A DNA stretch of 64,000 nucleotides, from contig NC_079878.1 of assembly GCF_029227915.1 (NCBI RefSeq), positions 30,221,501 through 30,285,500 on the forward strand. Direction: 5' to 3'. Every line of letters begins with the position of its first letter. Position 1 is the stretch's first letter. The translations under genes and the position numbers were made by a program. Source of the DNA: Hydractinia symbiolongicarpus. Lineage: Eukaryota > Cnidaria > Hydrozoa > Anthoathecata > Hydractiniidae. The notes beneath the pieces are model-generated. The model saw only the letters and a list, made by a program, of their open reading frames with translations. It was not told where the DNA came from and ran no database searches. This document shows, piece after piece, positions 35,901 to 50,020 of the stretch.

Positions 35901-38900
35901 AAAACCCGCGTTTTCCCGTAAATCCCGTGCTTGGCCCGTATAGTCGAGTATATACAAAGAAAGTACCCTGTGAGTAAACTCATTTCCAGAACCATTTTTT
36001 AAGTTATCTTTTCACCACTAAAACGCATGAGACTTGTAGTTTTCAGAAATGTTTTCATTTAAGATGAGACGCGAAATAAAAGAAGTTTAATCGCCGGCAA
36101 ACGAAAACCCGCGATTTCCCATAAATCCCGGACTCGGCCCGTATAGTCAAAAGTATACAAAGAAAATACCCAGGGAGTAAACTTATTTCCCGAGCGATTT
36201 TTTTAATTATTTTTTCACCACTAAAACGCATGAGACTTGTAGTTTTCAAAAATGTTTTCATTTTTGATGAGACGCTGAATAAAAGAAGTTTAATCGCCGG
36301 CAAACGAAAACCCGCGATTTCCCGTAAATCCCGTGCTTGGCCCGTATAGTCGAGTATATACAAAGAAAGTATCCTTTGAGTAAACTCATTTCCAGAACGA
36401 TTTTTTAAATTATCTTTTCACCACTAAAACGCATGGGACTTGTAGTTTTCAAAAATGTTTTCATTTTTAATGAGACGGTGAATAGAAGAAGTTTAATCGC
36501 CGGCAAACGAAAACCCGCGATTTCCCGTAAATCCCGTGCTTGGCCCGTATAGTCAAAAGTATACAAAGAAAATACCCAGGGAGTAAACTCATTTCCCGAA
36601 CGATATTTTAAATTATTTTTTCACCACTAAAACGTATGAGACTTGTATTTTTTAAAAATGTTTTCATTTTTGATGAGACGGTGAATAGAAGAAGTTTAAT
36701 CGCCGGCAAACGAAAACCCGCGATTTTTCGTAAATCCCGGACTCGGCCCGTAAAGTCAAAAGTATACAAAGAAAGTACCCTGCGAGTAAACTCATTTCCA
36801 GAACGATTTTTTAAATTATCTTTTCACCACTAAAACGCACGAGACTTGCAGTTTTCAAAAATGTATTCATTTTTGATGAGACGCTGAGTAAAAGAAGTTT
36901 AATCGCCGGCAAACGAAAACCCGCGATTTCCCGTAAATCCCGTGCTTGGCTCGTATAGTCGAGTATATACAAAGAAAGTATCCTGTGAGTAAACTCATTT
37001 CCAGAACGATTTTTTAAATTATCTTTTCACCACTAAAACGCATGAGACTTGCAGTTTTCAAAAATGTTTTCATTTTTGATGAGACGCTGAATTAAAGAAG
37101 TTTAATCGCCGGCAAACGAAAACCCGCGATTTCCCGTAAATCCCGGACTCGGCCCGTATAGTCAAAAGTATACAAAGAAAGTACCCTGCGAGTAAACTCA
37201 TTTCCAGAACGATTTTTTAAATTATCTCTTCACCAGTAAAACGCACGAGACTTGTAGTTTTCAAAAATGTTTTCATTTTTGATGAGACGCTGAATAAAAG
37301 AAGTTTAATTGCCGGCAAACGAAAACCCGCGATTTCCCGTAAATCCCGTGCTTGGCCCGTATAGTCGAGTATATACAAAGAAAGTACCCTGTGAGTAAAC
37401 TCATTTCCAGAACCATTTTTTAAGTTATCTTTTCACCACTAAAACGCATGAGACTTGTAGTTTTCAGAAATGTTTTCATTTAAGATGAGACGCGAAATAA
37501 AAGAAATTTAATCGCCGGCAAACGAAAACCAGCGATTTCCCGTAAATCCCGGACTCGGCCCATATAGTCAAAAGTATACAAAGAAAATACCCAGGTAGTA
37601 AACTTATTTCCCGAGCGATTTTTTAAATTATTTTTTCACCACTAAAACGCATGAGACTTGTAGTTTTCAAAAATGTTTTCATTTTTGATGAGACGCTGAA
37701 TAAAAGAAGTTTAATCGCCGGCAAACGAAAACCCGCGATTTCCCGTGAATCCCGTGCTTGGCCCGTATAGTCGAGTATATACAAAGAAAGTATCCTGTGA
37801 GTAAACTCATTTCCAGAACGATTTTTTAAATTATCTTTTCACCACTAAAACGCATGGGACTTGTAGTTTTCAAAAATGTTTTCATTTTTAATGAGACGGT
37901 GAATAGAAGAAGTTTAATCGCCGGCAAACGAAAACCCGCGATTTCCCGTAAATCCCGTGCTTGGCCCGTATAGTCAAAAGTATACAAAGAAAATACCCAG
38001 GGTGTAAACTCATTTCCCGAACGATATTTTAAATTATTTTTTCACCACTAAAACGTATGAGACTTGTAGTTTTTAAAAATGTTTTCATTTTTGATGAGAC
38101 GCTGAATAAAAGAAGTTTAATCGCTGGCAAACGAAAACCCGCGATTTTTCGTAAATCCCGGACTCGGCCCGTAAAGTCAAAAGTATACAAAGAAAGTACC
38201 CTGCGAGTAAACTCATTTCCAGAACGATTTTTTAAAATATCTTTTCACCACTAAAACGCATGAGACTTGTAGTTTTCAAAAATGTTTTCATTTTTGATGA
38301 GACGCTGAATAAAAGAAGTTTAATCGCCGGCAAACGAAAACCCGCGATTTACCGTAAATCCCGGACTCGGCCCGTATAGTCAAAAGTATACAAAGAAAAT
38401 ACCCAGGGAGTAAACTCATTTCCCGAACGATATTTTAAATAATTTTTTCACCACTAAAACGTATGAGACTTGTAGTTTTTAAAAATGTTTTCATTTTTGA
38501 TGAGACGCTGAATAAAAGAAGTTTATTCGCCGGCAAACGAAAACCCGCGATTTTTCGTAAATCCCGGACTCGGCCCGTAAAGTCAAAAGTATACAAAGAA
38601 AGTACCCTGCGAGTAAACTCATTTCCAGAACGATTTTTTAATTTATCTTTTCACCACTAAAACGCATGAGACTTGTAGTTTTCAAAAATGTTTTCATTTT
38701 TGATGAGACGCTGAATAAAAGAAGTTTAATCGCCGGCAAACGAAAACCCGCGATTTACCGTAAATCCCGGACTCGGCCCGTATAGTCAAAAGTATACAAA
38801 GAAAATACCCAGGGAGTAAACTCATTTCCCGAACGATTTTTTAAATTATTTTTTCACCACTAAAACGTATGAGACTTGTAGTTTTCAAAAATGTTTTCAT

Positions 38901-38940
38901 TTTTGATGAGACGCTGATAAAAAGAAGTTTAATCGCCGGC
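35900..38940. repeat. 15-monomer (3045-bp) higher-order unit, copy 1
   Basis: The rare TTGTATTTTTTAAAAATG monomer at about 36,636 recurs at 39,681 (3045 bp) and 44,549. AAGTTATCTTTTCACC at 36,001 matches 39,046. To the left of about 35,900 the copies diverge (AATTGCCGGC versus GCTGATAAAAAG context), giving the approximate edge. Confidence 0.8.
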
Positions 38941-41900
38941 AAACGAAAACCCGCGATTTCCCGTAAATCCCGTGCTTGGCCCGTATAGTCGAGTATATAC
39001 AAAGAAAGTACCCTGTGAGTAAACTCATTTCCAGAACCATTTTTTAAGTTATCTTTTCACCACTAAAACGCATGAGACTTGTAGTTTTCAGAAATGTTTT
39101 CATTTAAGATGAGACGCGAAATAAAAGAAGTTTAATCGCCGGCAAACGAAAACCCGCGATTTCCCGTAAATCCCGGACTCGGCCCGTATAGTCAAAAGTA
39201 TACAAAAAAAATACCCAGGGAGTAAACTTATTTCCCGAGCGATTTTTTAAATTATTTTTTCACCACTAAAACGCATGAGACTTGTAGTTTTCAAAAATGT
39301 TTTCATTTTTGATGAGACGCTGAATAAAAGAAGTTTAATCGCCGGCAAACGAAAACCCGCGATTTCCCGTAAATCCCGTGCTTGGCCCGTATAGTCGAGT
39401 ATATACAAAGAAAGTATCCTTTGAGTAAACTCATTTCCAGAACGATTTTTTAAATTATCTTTTCACCACTAAAACGCATGGGACTTGTAGTTTTCAAAAA
39501 TGTTTTCATTTTTAATGAGACGGTGAATAGAAGAAGTTTAATCGCCGGCAAACGAAAACCCGCGATTTCCCGTAAATCCTGTGCTTGGCCCGTATAGTCA
39601 AAAGTATACAAAGAAAATACCCAGGGAGTAAACTCATTTCCCGAACGATATTTTAAATTATTTTTTCACCACTAAAACGTATGAGACTTGTATTTTTTAA
39701 AAATGTTTTCATTTTTGATGAGACGGTGAATAGAAGAAGTTTAATCGCCGGCAAACGAAAACCCGCGATTTTTCGTAAATCCCGGACTCGGCCCGTAAAG
39801 TCAAAAGTATACAAAGAAAGTACCCTGCGAGTAAACTCATTTCCAGAACGATTTTTTAAATTATCTTTTCACCACTAAAACGCACGAGACTTTCAGTTTT
39901 CAAAAATGTATTCATTTTTGATGAGACGCTGAGTAAAAGAAGTTTAATCGCCGGCAAACGAAAACCCGCGATTTCCCGTAAATCCCGTGCTTGGCTCGTA
40001 TAGTCGAGTATATACAAAGAAAGTATCCTGTGAGTAAACTCATTTCCAGAACGATTTTTTAAATTATCTTTTCACCACTAAAACGCATGAGACTTGCAGT
40101 TTTCAAAAATGTTTTCATTTTTGATGAGACGCTGAATTAAAGAAGTTTAATCGCCGGCAAACGAAAACCCGCGATTTCCCGTAAATCCCGGACTCGGCCC
40201 GTATAGTCAAAAGTATACAAAGAAAGTACCCTGCGAGTAAACTCATTTCCAGAACGATTTTTTAAATTATCTTTTCACCAGTAAAACGCACGAGACTTGT
40301 AGTTTTCAAAAATGTTTTCATTTTTGATGAGACGCTGAATAAAAGAAGTTTAATTGCCGGCAAACGAAAACCCGCGATTTCCCGTAAATCCCGTGCTTGG
40401 CCCGTATAGTCGAGTATATACAAAGAAAGTACCCTGTGAGTAAACTCATTTCCAGAACCATTTTTTAAGTTATCTTTTCACCACTAAAACGCATGAGACT
40501 TGTAGTTTTCAGAAATGTTTTCATTTAAGATGAGACGCGAAATAAAAGAAGTTTAATCGCCGGCAAACGAAAACCAGCGATTTCCCGTAAATCCCGGACT
40601 CGGCCCGTATAGTCAAAAGTATACAAAGAAAATGCCCAGGTAGTAAACTTATTTCCTGAGCGATTTTTTAAATTATTTTTTCACCACTAAAACGCATGAG
40701 ACTTGTAGTTTTCAAAAATGTTTTCATTTTTGATGAGACGCTGAATAAAAGAAGTTTAATCGCCGGCAAACGAAAACCCGCGATTTCCCGTAAATCCCGT
40801 GCTTGGCCCGTATAGTCAAAAGTATACAAAGAAAATACCCAGGGTGTAAACTCATTTCCCGAACGATATTTTAAATTATTTTTTCACCACTAAAACGTAT
40901 GAGACTTGTAGTTTTTAAAAATGTTTTCATTTTTGATGAGACGCTGAATAAAAGAAGTTTAATCGCTGGCAAACGAAAACCCGCGATTTTTCGTAAATCC
41001 CGGACTCGGCCCGTAAAGTCAAAAGTATACAAAGAAAGTACCCTGCGAGTAAACTCATTTCCAGAACGATTTTTTAAAATATCTTTTCACCACTAAAACG
41101 CATGAGACTTGTAGTTTTCAAAAATGTTTTCATTTTTGATGAGACGCTGAATAAAAGAAGTTTAATCGCCGGCAAACGAAAACCCGCGATTTACCGTAAA
41201 TCCCGTGCTTGGCCCGTATAGTCAAAAGTATACAAAGAAAATACCCAGGGTGTAAACTCATTTCCCGAACGATATTTTAAATTATTTTTTCACCACTAAA
41301 ACGTATGAGACTTGTAGTTTTTAAAAATGTTTTCATTTTTGATGAGACGCTGAATAAAGAAGTTTAATCGCTGGCAAACGAAAACCCGCGATTTTTCGTA
41401 AATCCCGGACTCGGCCCGTAAAGTCAAAAGTATACAAAGAAAGTACCCTGCGAGTAAACTCATTTCCAGAACGATTTTTTAAAATATCTTTTCACCACTA
41501 AAACGCATGAGACTTGTAGTTTTCAAAAATGTTTTCATTTTTGATGAGACGCTGAATAAAAGAAGTTTAATCGCCGGCAAACGAAAACCCGCGATTTACC
41601 GTAAATCCTGGACTCGGCCCGTATAGTCAAAAGTATACAAAGAAAATACCCAGGGAGTAAACTCATTTCCCGAACGATATTTTAAATAATTTTTTCACCA
41701 CTAAAACGTATGAGACTTGTAGTTTTTAAAATGTTTTCATTTTTGATGAGACGCTGAATAAAAGAAGTTTATTCGCCGGCAAACGAAAACCCGCGATTTT
41801 TCGTAAATCCCGGACTCGGCCCGTAAAGTCAAAAGTATACAAAGAAAGTACCCTGCGAGTAAACTCATTTCCAGAACGATTTTTTAATTTATCTTTTCAC

Positions 41901-43800
41901 CACTAAAACGCATGAGACTTGTAGTTTTCAAAAATGTTTTCATTTTTGATGAGACGCTGAATAAAAGAAGTTTAATCGCCGGCAAACGAAAACCCGCGAT
42001 TTACCGTAAATCCCGGACTCGGCCCGTATAGTCAAAAGTATACAAAGAAAATACCCAGGGAGTAAACTCATTTCCCGAACGATTTTTTAAATTATTTTTT
42101 CACCACTAAAACGTATGAGACTTGTAGTTTTCAAAAATGTTTTCATTTTTGATGAGACGCTGATAAAAAGAAGTTTAATCGCCGGCAAACGAAAACCCGC
42201 GATTTCCCGTAAATCCCGTGCTTGGCCCGTATAGTCGAGTATATACAAAGAAAGTACCCTGTGAGTAAACTCATTTCCAGAACCATTTTTTAAGTTATCT
42301 TTTCACCACTAAAACGCATGAGACTTGTAGTTTTCAGAAATGTTTTCATTTAAGATGAGACGCGAAATAAAAGAAGTTTAATCGCCGGCAAACGAAAACC
42401 CGCGATTTCCCGTAAATCCCGGACTCGGCCCGTATAGTCAAAAGTATACAAAGAAAATACCCAGGGAGTAAACTTATTTCCCGAGCGATTTTTTAAATTA
42501 TTTTTTCACCACTAAAACGCATGAGACTTGTAGTTTTCAAAAATGTTTTCATTTTTGATGAGACGCTGAATAAAGAAGTTTAATCGCTGGCAAACGAAAA
42601 CCCGCGATTTTTCGTAAATCCCGGACTCGGCCCGTAAAGTCAAAAGTATACAAAGAAAGTACCCTGCGAGTAAACTCATTTCCAGAACCATTTTTTAAGT
42701 TATCTTTTCACCACTAAAACGCATGAGACTTGTAGTTTTCAGAAATGTTTTCATTTAAGATGAGACGCGAAATAAAAGAAGTTTAATCGCCGGCAAACGA
42801 AAACCCGCGATTTCCCGTAAATCCCGGACTCGGCCCGTATAGTCAAAAGTATACAAAGAAAATACCCAGGGAGTAAACTTATTTCCCGAGCGATTTTTTA
42901 AATTATTTTTTCACCACTAAAACGCATGAGACTTGTAGTTTTCAAAAATGTTTTCATTTTTGATGAGACGCTGAATAAAGAAGTTTAATCGCTGGCAAAC
43001 GAAAACCCGCGATTTTTCGTAAATCCCGGACTCGGCCCGTAAAGTCAAAAGTATACAAAGAAAGTACCCTGCGAGTAAACTCATTTCCAGAACGATTTTT
43101 TAAAATATCTTTTCACCACTAAAACGCATGAGACTTGTAGTTTTCAAAAATGTTTTCATTTTTGATGAGACGCTGAATAAAAGAAGTTTAATCGCCGGCA
43201 AACGAAAACCCGCGATTTACCGTAAATCCCGGACTCGGCCCGTATAGTCAAAAGTATACAAAGAAAATACCCAGGGAGTAAACTCATTTCCCGAACGATA
43301 TTTTAAATAATTTTTTCACCACTAAAACGTATGAGACTTGTAGTTTTTAAAAATGTTTTCATTTTTGATGAGACGCTGAATAAAAGAAGTTTATTCGCCG
43401 GCAAACGAAAACCCGCGATTTTTCGTAAATCCCGGACTCGGCCCGTAAAGTCAAAAGTATACAAAGAAAGTACCCTGCGAGTAAACTCATTTCCAGAACG
43501 ATTTTTTAATTTATCTTTTCACCACTAAAACGCATGAGACTTGTAGTTTTCAAAAATGTTTTCATTTTTGATGAGACGCTGAATAAAAGAAGTTTAATCG
43601 CCGGCAAACGAAAACCCGCGATTTACCGTAAATCCCGGACTCGGCCCGTATAGTCAAAAGTATACAAAGAAAATACCCAGGGAGTAAACTCATTTCCCGA
43701 ACGATTTTTTAAATTATTTTTTCACCACTAAAACGTATGAGACTTGTAGTTTTCAAAAATGTTTTCATTTTTGATGAGACGCTGATAAAAAGAAGTTTAA
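38940..43800. repeat. 15-monomer higher-order unit, copy 2, expanded to 24 monomers
   Basis: Equivalent markers in copies 2 and 3 are 4868 bp apart (39,681 to 44,549; 38,463 to 43,331), 1823 bp more than the 3045-bp unit. The GCTGATAAAAAG marker lies at 38,913, 42,159 and 43,781, so a 16-monomer stretch is followed by an extra 8-monomer stretch. Inside, GAATAAAGAAG, which lacks one A, appears three times (41,349, 42,565, 42,970) and nowhere in copies 1 or 3, marking the expanded material. Confidence 0.78.
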
Positions 43801-46800
43801 TCGCCGGCAAACGAAAACCCGCGATTTCCCGTAAATCCCGTGCTTGGCCCGTATAGTCGAGTATATACAAAGAAAGTACCCTGTGAGTAAACTCATTTCC
43901 AGAACCATTTTTTAAGTTATCTTTTCACCACTAAAACGCATGAGACTTGTAGTTTTCAGAAATGTTTTCATTTAAGATGAGACGCGAAATAAAAGAAGTT
44001 TAATCGCCGGCAAACGAAAACCCGCGATTTCCCGTAAATCCCGGACTCGGCCCGTATAGTCAAAAGTATACAAAGAAAATACCCAGGGAGTAAACTTATT
44101 TCCCGAGCGATTTTTTAAATTATTTTTTCACCACTAAAACGCATGAGACTTGTAGTTTTCAAAAATGTTTTCATTTTTGATGAGACGCTGAATAAAAGAA
44201 GTTTAATCGCCGGCAAACGAAAACCCGCGATTTCCCGTAAATCCCGTGCTTGGCCCGTATAGTCGAGTATATACAAAGAAAGTATCCTTTGAGTAAACTC
44301 ATTTCCAGAACGATTTTTTAAATTATCTTTTCACCACTAAAACGCATGGGACTGGTAGTTTTCAAAAATGTTTTCATTTTTAATGAGACGGTGAATAGAA
44401 GAAGTTTAATCGCCGGCAAACGAAAACCCGCGATTTCCCGTAAATCCTGTGCTTGGCCCGTATAGTCAAAAGTATACAAAGAAAATACCCAGGGAGTAAA
44501 CTCATTTCCCGAACGATATTTTAAATTATTTTTTCACCACTAAAACGTATGAGACTTGTATTTTTTAAAAATGTTTTCATTTTTGATGAGACGGTGAATA
44601 GAAGAAGTTTAATCGCCGGCAAACGAAAACCCGCGATTTTTCGTAAATCCCGGACTCGGCCCGTAAAGTCAAAAGTATACAAAGAAAGTACCCTGCGAGT
44701 AAACTCATTTCCAGAACGATTTTTTAAATTATCTTTTTACCACTAAAACGCACGAGACTTTCAGTTTTCAAAAATGTATTCATTTTTGATGAGACGCTGA
44801 GTAAAAGAAGTTTAATCGCCGGCAAACGAAAACCCGCGATTTCCCGTAAATCCCGTGCTTGGCTCGTATAGTCGAGTATATACAAAGAAAGTATCCTGTG
44901 AGTAAACTCATTTCCAGAACGATTTTTTAAATTATCTTTTCACCACTAAAACGCATGAGACTTGCAGTTTTCAAAAATGTTTTCATTTTTGATGAGACGC
45001 TGAATTAAAGAAGTTTAATCGCCGGCAAACGAAAACCCGCGATTTCCCGTAAATCCCGGACTCGGCCCGTATAGTCAAAATTATACAAAGAAAGTACCCT
45101 GCGAGTAAACTCATTTCCAGAACGATTTTTTAAATTATCTTTTCACCAGTAAAACGCACGAGACTTGTAGTTTTCAAAAATGTTTTCATTTTTGATGAGA
45201 CGCTGAATAAAAGAAGTTTAATTGCCGGTAAACGAAAACCCGCGATTTCCCGTAAATCCCGTGCTTGGCCCGTATAGTCGAGTATATACAAAGAAAGTAC
45301 CCTGTGAGTAAACTCATTTCCAGAACCATTTTTTAAGTTATCTTTTCACCACTAAAACGCATGAGACTTGTAGTTTTCAGAAATGTTTTCATTTAAGATG
45401 AGACGCGAAATAAAAGAAGTTTAATCGCCGGCAAACGAAAACCAGCGATTTCCCGTAAATCCCGGACTCGGCCCGTATAGTCAAAAGTATACAAAGAAAA
45501 TGCCCAGGTAGTAAACTTATTTCCTGAGCGATTTTTTAAATTATTTTTTCACCACTAAAACGCATGAGACTTGTAGTTTTCAAAAATGTTTTCATTTTTG
45601 ATGAGACGCTGAATAAAAGAAGTTTAATCGCCGGCAAACGAAAACCCGCGATTTCCCGTAAATCCCGTGCTTGGCCCGTATAGTCGAGTATATACAAAGA
45701 AAGTATCCTGTGAGTAAACTCATTTCCAGAACGATTTTTTAAATTATCTTTTCACCACTAAAACGCATGGGACTTGTAGTTTTCAAAAATGTTTTCATTT
45801 TTAATGAGACGGTGAATAGAAGAAGTTTAATCGCCGGCAAACGAAAACCCGCGATTTCCCGTAAATCCCGTGCTTGGCCCGTATAGTCAAAAGTATACAA
45901 AGAAAATACCCAGGGTGTAAACTCATTTCCCGAACGATATTTTAAATTATTTTTTCACCACTAAAACGTATGAGACTTGTAGTTTTTAAAAATGTTTTCA
46001 TTTTTGATGAGACGCTGAATAAAAGAAGTTTAATCGCTGGCAAACGAAAACCCGCGATTTTTCGTAAATCCCGGACTCGGCCCGTAAAGTCAAAAGTATA
46101 CAAAGAAAGTACCCTGCGAGTAAACTCATTTCCAGAACGATTTTTTAAAATATCTTTTCACCACTAAAACGCATGAGACTTGTAGTTTTCAAAAATGTTT
46201 TCATTTTTGATGAGACGCTGAATAAAAGAAGTTTAATCGCCGGCAAACGAAAACCCGCGATTTACCGTAAATCCCGGACTCGGCCCGTATAGTCAAAAGT
46301 ATACAAAGAAAATACCCAGGGAGTAAACTCATTTCCCGAACGATATTTTAAATAATTTTTTCACCACTAAAACGTATGAGACTTGTAGTTTTTAAAAATG
46401 TTTTCATTTTTGATGAGACGCTGAATAAAAGAAGTTTATTCGCCGGCAAACGAAAACCCGCGATTTTTCGTAAATCCCGGACTCGGCCCGTAAAGTCAAA
46501 AGTATACAAAGAAAGTACCCTGCGAGTAAACTCATTTCCAGAACGATTTTTTAATTTATCTTTTCACCACTAAAACGCATGAGACTTGTAGTTTTCAAAA
46601 ATTTTTTCATTTTTGATGAGACGCTGAATAAAAGAAGTTTAATCGCCGGCAAACGAAAACCCGCGATTTACCGTAAATCCCGGACTCGGCCCGTATAGTC
46701 AAAAGTATACAAAGAAAATACCCAGGGAGTAAACTCATTTCCCGAACGATTTTTTAAATAATCTTTTCACCACTAAAACGCACGAGACTTGTAGTTTTCA
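43800..46800. repeat. 15-monomer higher-order unit, copy 3
   Basis: It matches copies 1 and 2: monomers at 44,549, 45,970 and 46,376 correspond to 39,681, 40,899 or 38,057, and 43,331 or 38,463. Copies 2 and 3 share derived bases absent from copy 1, such as GACTTTCAG (about 39,889 and 44,757) and ATCCTGTGC. Minor private changes include ACTGGTAG near 44,352. Confidence 0.78.
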
Positions 46801-49800
46801 CAAAAGTTTTCATTTTTGATGAGACGCTGAATAAAGGAAATTTAATCGCCGGCAAACAAAAACCCACGATTTCTCATAAATCCTGGGCTTGGCCCGTATA
46901 GTCGAATGTATACAAAGAAAGTACTGTGTGAGTAAAGTCATTTCCCGAACGATTTTTTAAATTATTTTTTCACCACTAAAACGCATGAGACTTGTAGTTT
47001 TCAAAAATGTTTTCATTTTTGATGAGACGCTGAATAAAGGAAGTTTAATCGCCGGCAAACGAAAACCCGCGATTTCCCGTAAATCCCGTGCTTGTCCCGT
47101 AAAGTCGAGTATATACAAAGAAAGTATCCTGTGAGTAAACTCATTTCCAGAACGATTTTTTAAATTATCTTTTCACCACTAAAACGGATGAGACTTGTAG
47201 TTTTCAAAAATGTTTTCATTTTTGATGAGACGCTGAATAAAAGAAGTTTAATCGCCGGCAAACGAAAACCCGCGATTTACCGTAAATCCCGGACTCGGCC
47301 GTATAGTCAAAAGTATACAAAGAAAATACCCAGGGAGTAAACTCATTTCCCGAACGATTTTTTAAATTATATTTTCACCACTAAAACGCATGAGACTTGT
47401 AGTTTTCAAAAATGTTTTCATTTTTGATGAGACGCTGAATAAAAGAAGTTTAATCGCCGGCAAACGAAAACCCGCGATTTCCCGTAAATCCCGTGCTTGG
47501 CTCGTATAGTCGAGTATATACAAAGAAAGTATCCTGTGAGTAAACTCATTTCCAGAACGATTTTTTAAATTATCTTTTCACCACTAAAACGCATGAGACT
47601 TGCAGTTTTCAAAAATGTTTTCATTTTTGATGAGACGCTGAATTAAAGAAGTTTAATCGCCGGCAAACGAAAACCCGCGATTTCCCGTAAATCCCGGACT
47701 CGGCCCGTATAGTCAAAAGTATACAAAGAAAGTACCCTGCGAGTAAACTCATTTCCAGAACGATTTTTTAAATTATCTTTTCACCAGTAAAACGCACGAG
47801 ACTTGTAGTTTTCAAAAATGTTTTCATTTTTGATGAGACGCTGAATAAAAGAAGTTTAATTGCCGGCAAACGAAAACCCGCGATTTCCCGTAAATCCCGT
47901 GCTTGGCCCGTATAGTCGAGTATATACAAAGAAAGTACCCTGTGAGTAAACTCATTTCCAGAACCATTTTTTAAGTTATCTTTTCACCACTAAAACGCAT
48001 GAGACTTGTAGTTTTCAGAAATGTTTTCATTTAAGATGAGACGCGAAATAAAAGAAGTTTAATCGCCGGCAAACGAAAACCAGCGATTTCCCGTAAATCC
48101 CGGACTCGGCCCGTATAGTCAAAAGTATACAAAGAAAATACCCAGGTAGTAAACTTATTTCCCGAGCGATTTTTTAAATTATTTTTTCACCACTAAAACG
48201 CATGAGACTTGTAGTTTTCAAAAATGTTTTCATTTTTGATGAGACGCTGAATAAAAGAAGATTAATCGCCGGCAAACGAAAACCCGCGATTTCCCGTAAA
48301 TCCCGTGCTTGGCCCGTATAGTCGAGTATATACAAAGAAAGTATCCTGTGAGTAAACTCATTTCCAGAACGATTTTTTAAATTATCTTTTCACCACTAAA
48401 ACGCATGGGACTTGTAGTTTTCAAAAATGTTTTCATTTTTAATGAGACGGTGAATAGAAGAAGTTTAATCGCCGGCAAACGAAAACCCGCGATTTCCCGT
48501 AAATCCCGTGCTTGGCCCGTATAGTCAAAAGTATACAAAGAAAATACCCAGGGTGTAAACTCATTTCCCGAACGATTTTTTAAATTATCTTTTCACCACT
48601 AAAACGCATGAGACTTGTAGTTTTCAAAAATGTTTTCATTTTTGATGAGACGCTGAATAAAAGAAGTTTAATCGCCGGCAAACGAAAACCCGCGATTTAC
48701 CGTAAATCCCGGACTCGGCCCGTATAGTCAAAAGTATACAAAGAAAATACCCAGGGAGTAAACTCATTTCACGAACGATTTTTTAAATTATTTTTTCACC
48801 ACTAAAACGTATGAGACTTGTAGTTTTCAAAAATGTTTTCATTTTTGATGAGACGCTGATAAAAAGAAGTTTAATCGCCGGCAAACGAAAACCCGCGATT
48901 TCCCGTAAATCCCGGGCTCGGCCCGTATAGTCAAAAGTATACAAAGAAAGTACCCTGCGAGTAAACTCATTTCAAGAACGATTTTTTAAATTATCTTTTC
49001 ACCACTAAAACGCACGAGACTTGTAGTTTTCACAAAAGTTTTCATTTTTGATGAGACGCTGAATAAAGGAAATTTAATCGCCGGCAAACAAAAACCCGCG
49101 ATTTCTCATAAATCCTGGGCTTGGCCCGTATAGTCGAATGTATACAAAGAAAGTACTGTGTGAGTAAAGTCATTTCCCGAACGATTTTTTAAATTATTTT
49201 TTCACCACTAAAACGCATGAGACTTGTAGTTTTCAAAAATGTTTTCATTTTTGATGAGACGCTGAATAAAAGAAGGTTAATCGCCGGCAAACGAAAACCC
49301 GCGATTTCCCGTAAATCCCGTGCTTGGCTCGTATAGTCGAGTATATACAAAGAAAGTATCCTGTGAGTAAACTCATTTCCAGAACGATTTTTTAAATTAT
49401 CTTTTCACCACTAAAACGCATGAGACTTGCAGTTTTCAAAAATGTTTTCATTTTTGATGAGACGCTGAATTAAAGAAGTTTAATCGCCGGCAAACGAAAA
49501 CCCGCGATTTACCGTAAATCCCGGACTCGGCCGTATAGTCAAAAGTATACAAAGAAAATACCCAGGGAGTAAACTCATTTCCCGAACGATTTTTTAAATT
49601 ATTTTTTCACCACTAAAACGCATGAGACTTGTAGTTTTCAAAAATGTTTTCATTTTTGATGAGACGCTGAATAAAAGAAGTTTAATCGCCGGCAAACGAA
49701 AACGCGCGATTTACCGTAAATCCCGGACTCGGCCGTATAGTCAAAAGTATACAAAGAAAATACCCAGGGAGTAAACTCATTTCCCGAACGATTTTTTAAA

Positions 49801-50020
49801 TTATTTTTTCACCACTAAAACGCATGAGACTTGTAGTTTTCAAAAATGTTTTCATTTTTGATGAGACGCTGAATAAAAGAAGTTTAATCGCCGGCAAACG
49901 AAAACCCGCGATTTCCCGTAAATCCCGTGCTTGGCTCGTATAGTCGAGTATATACAAAGAAAGTATCCTGTGAGTAAACTCATTTCCAGAACGATTTTTT
50001 AAATTATCTTTTCACCACTA
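46800..50020. repeat. Transitional block with 11- and 12-monomer spacings
   Basis: The cassette marker GTACTGTGTG lies at 46,921 and 49,153 (2232 bp, 11 monomers minus one base) and then at 51,587 (2434 bp). The ACTTGCAG...GAATTAAAG monomer lies at 47,598, 49,425 and 50,032. Two adjacent near-identical monomers near 49,500-49,900 both carry GGCCGTATAG with one C lost. No other content is seen. Confidence 0.75.

Noticed and set aside
1027-36363. 102-codon and shorter minus-strand frames starting MYTFDYTGQ or similar
   Set aside because: Same repeat read on the other strand. A 203-bp period shifts frame each unit, so stops fall after one or one and a half monomers.
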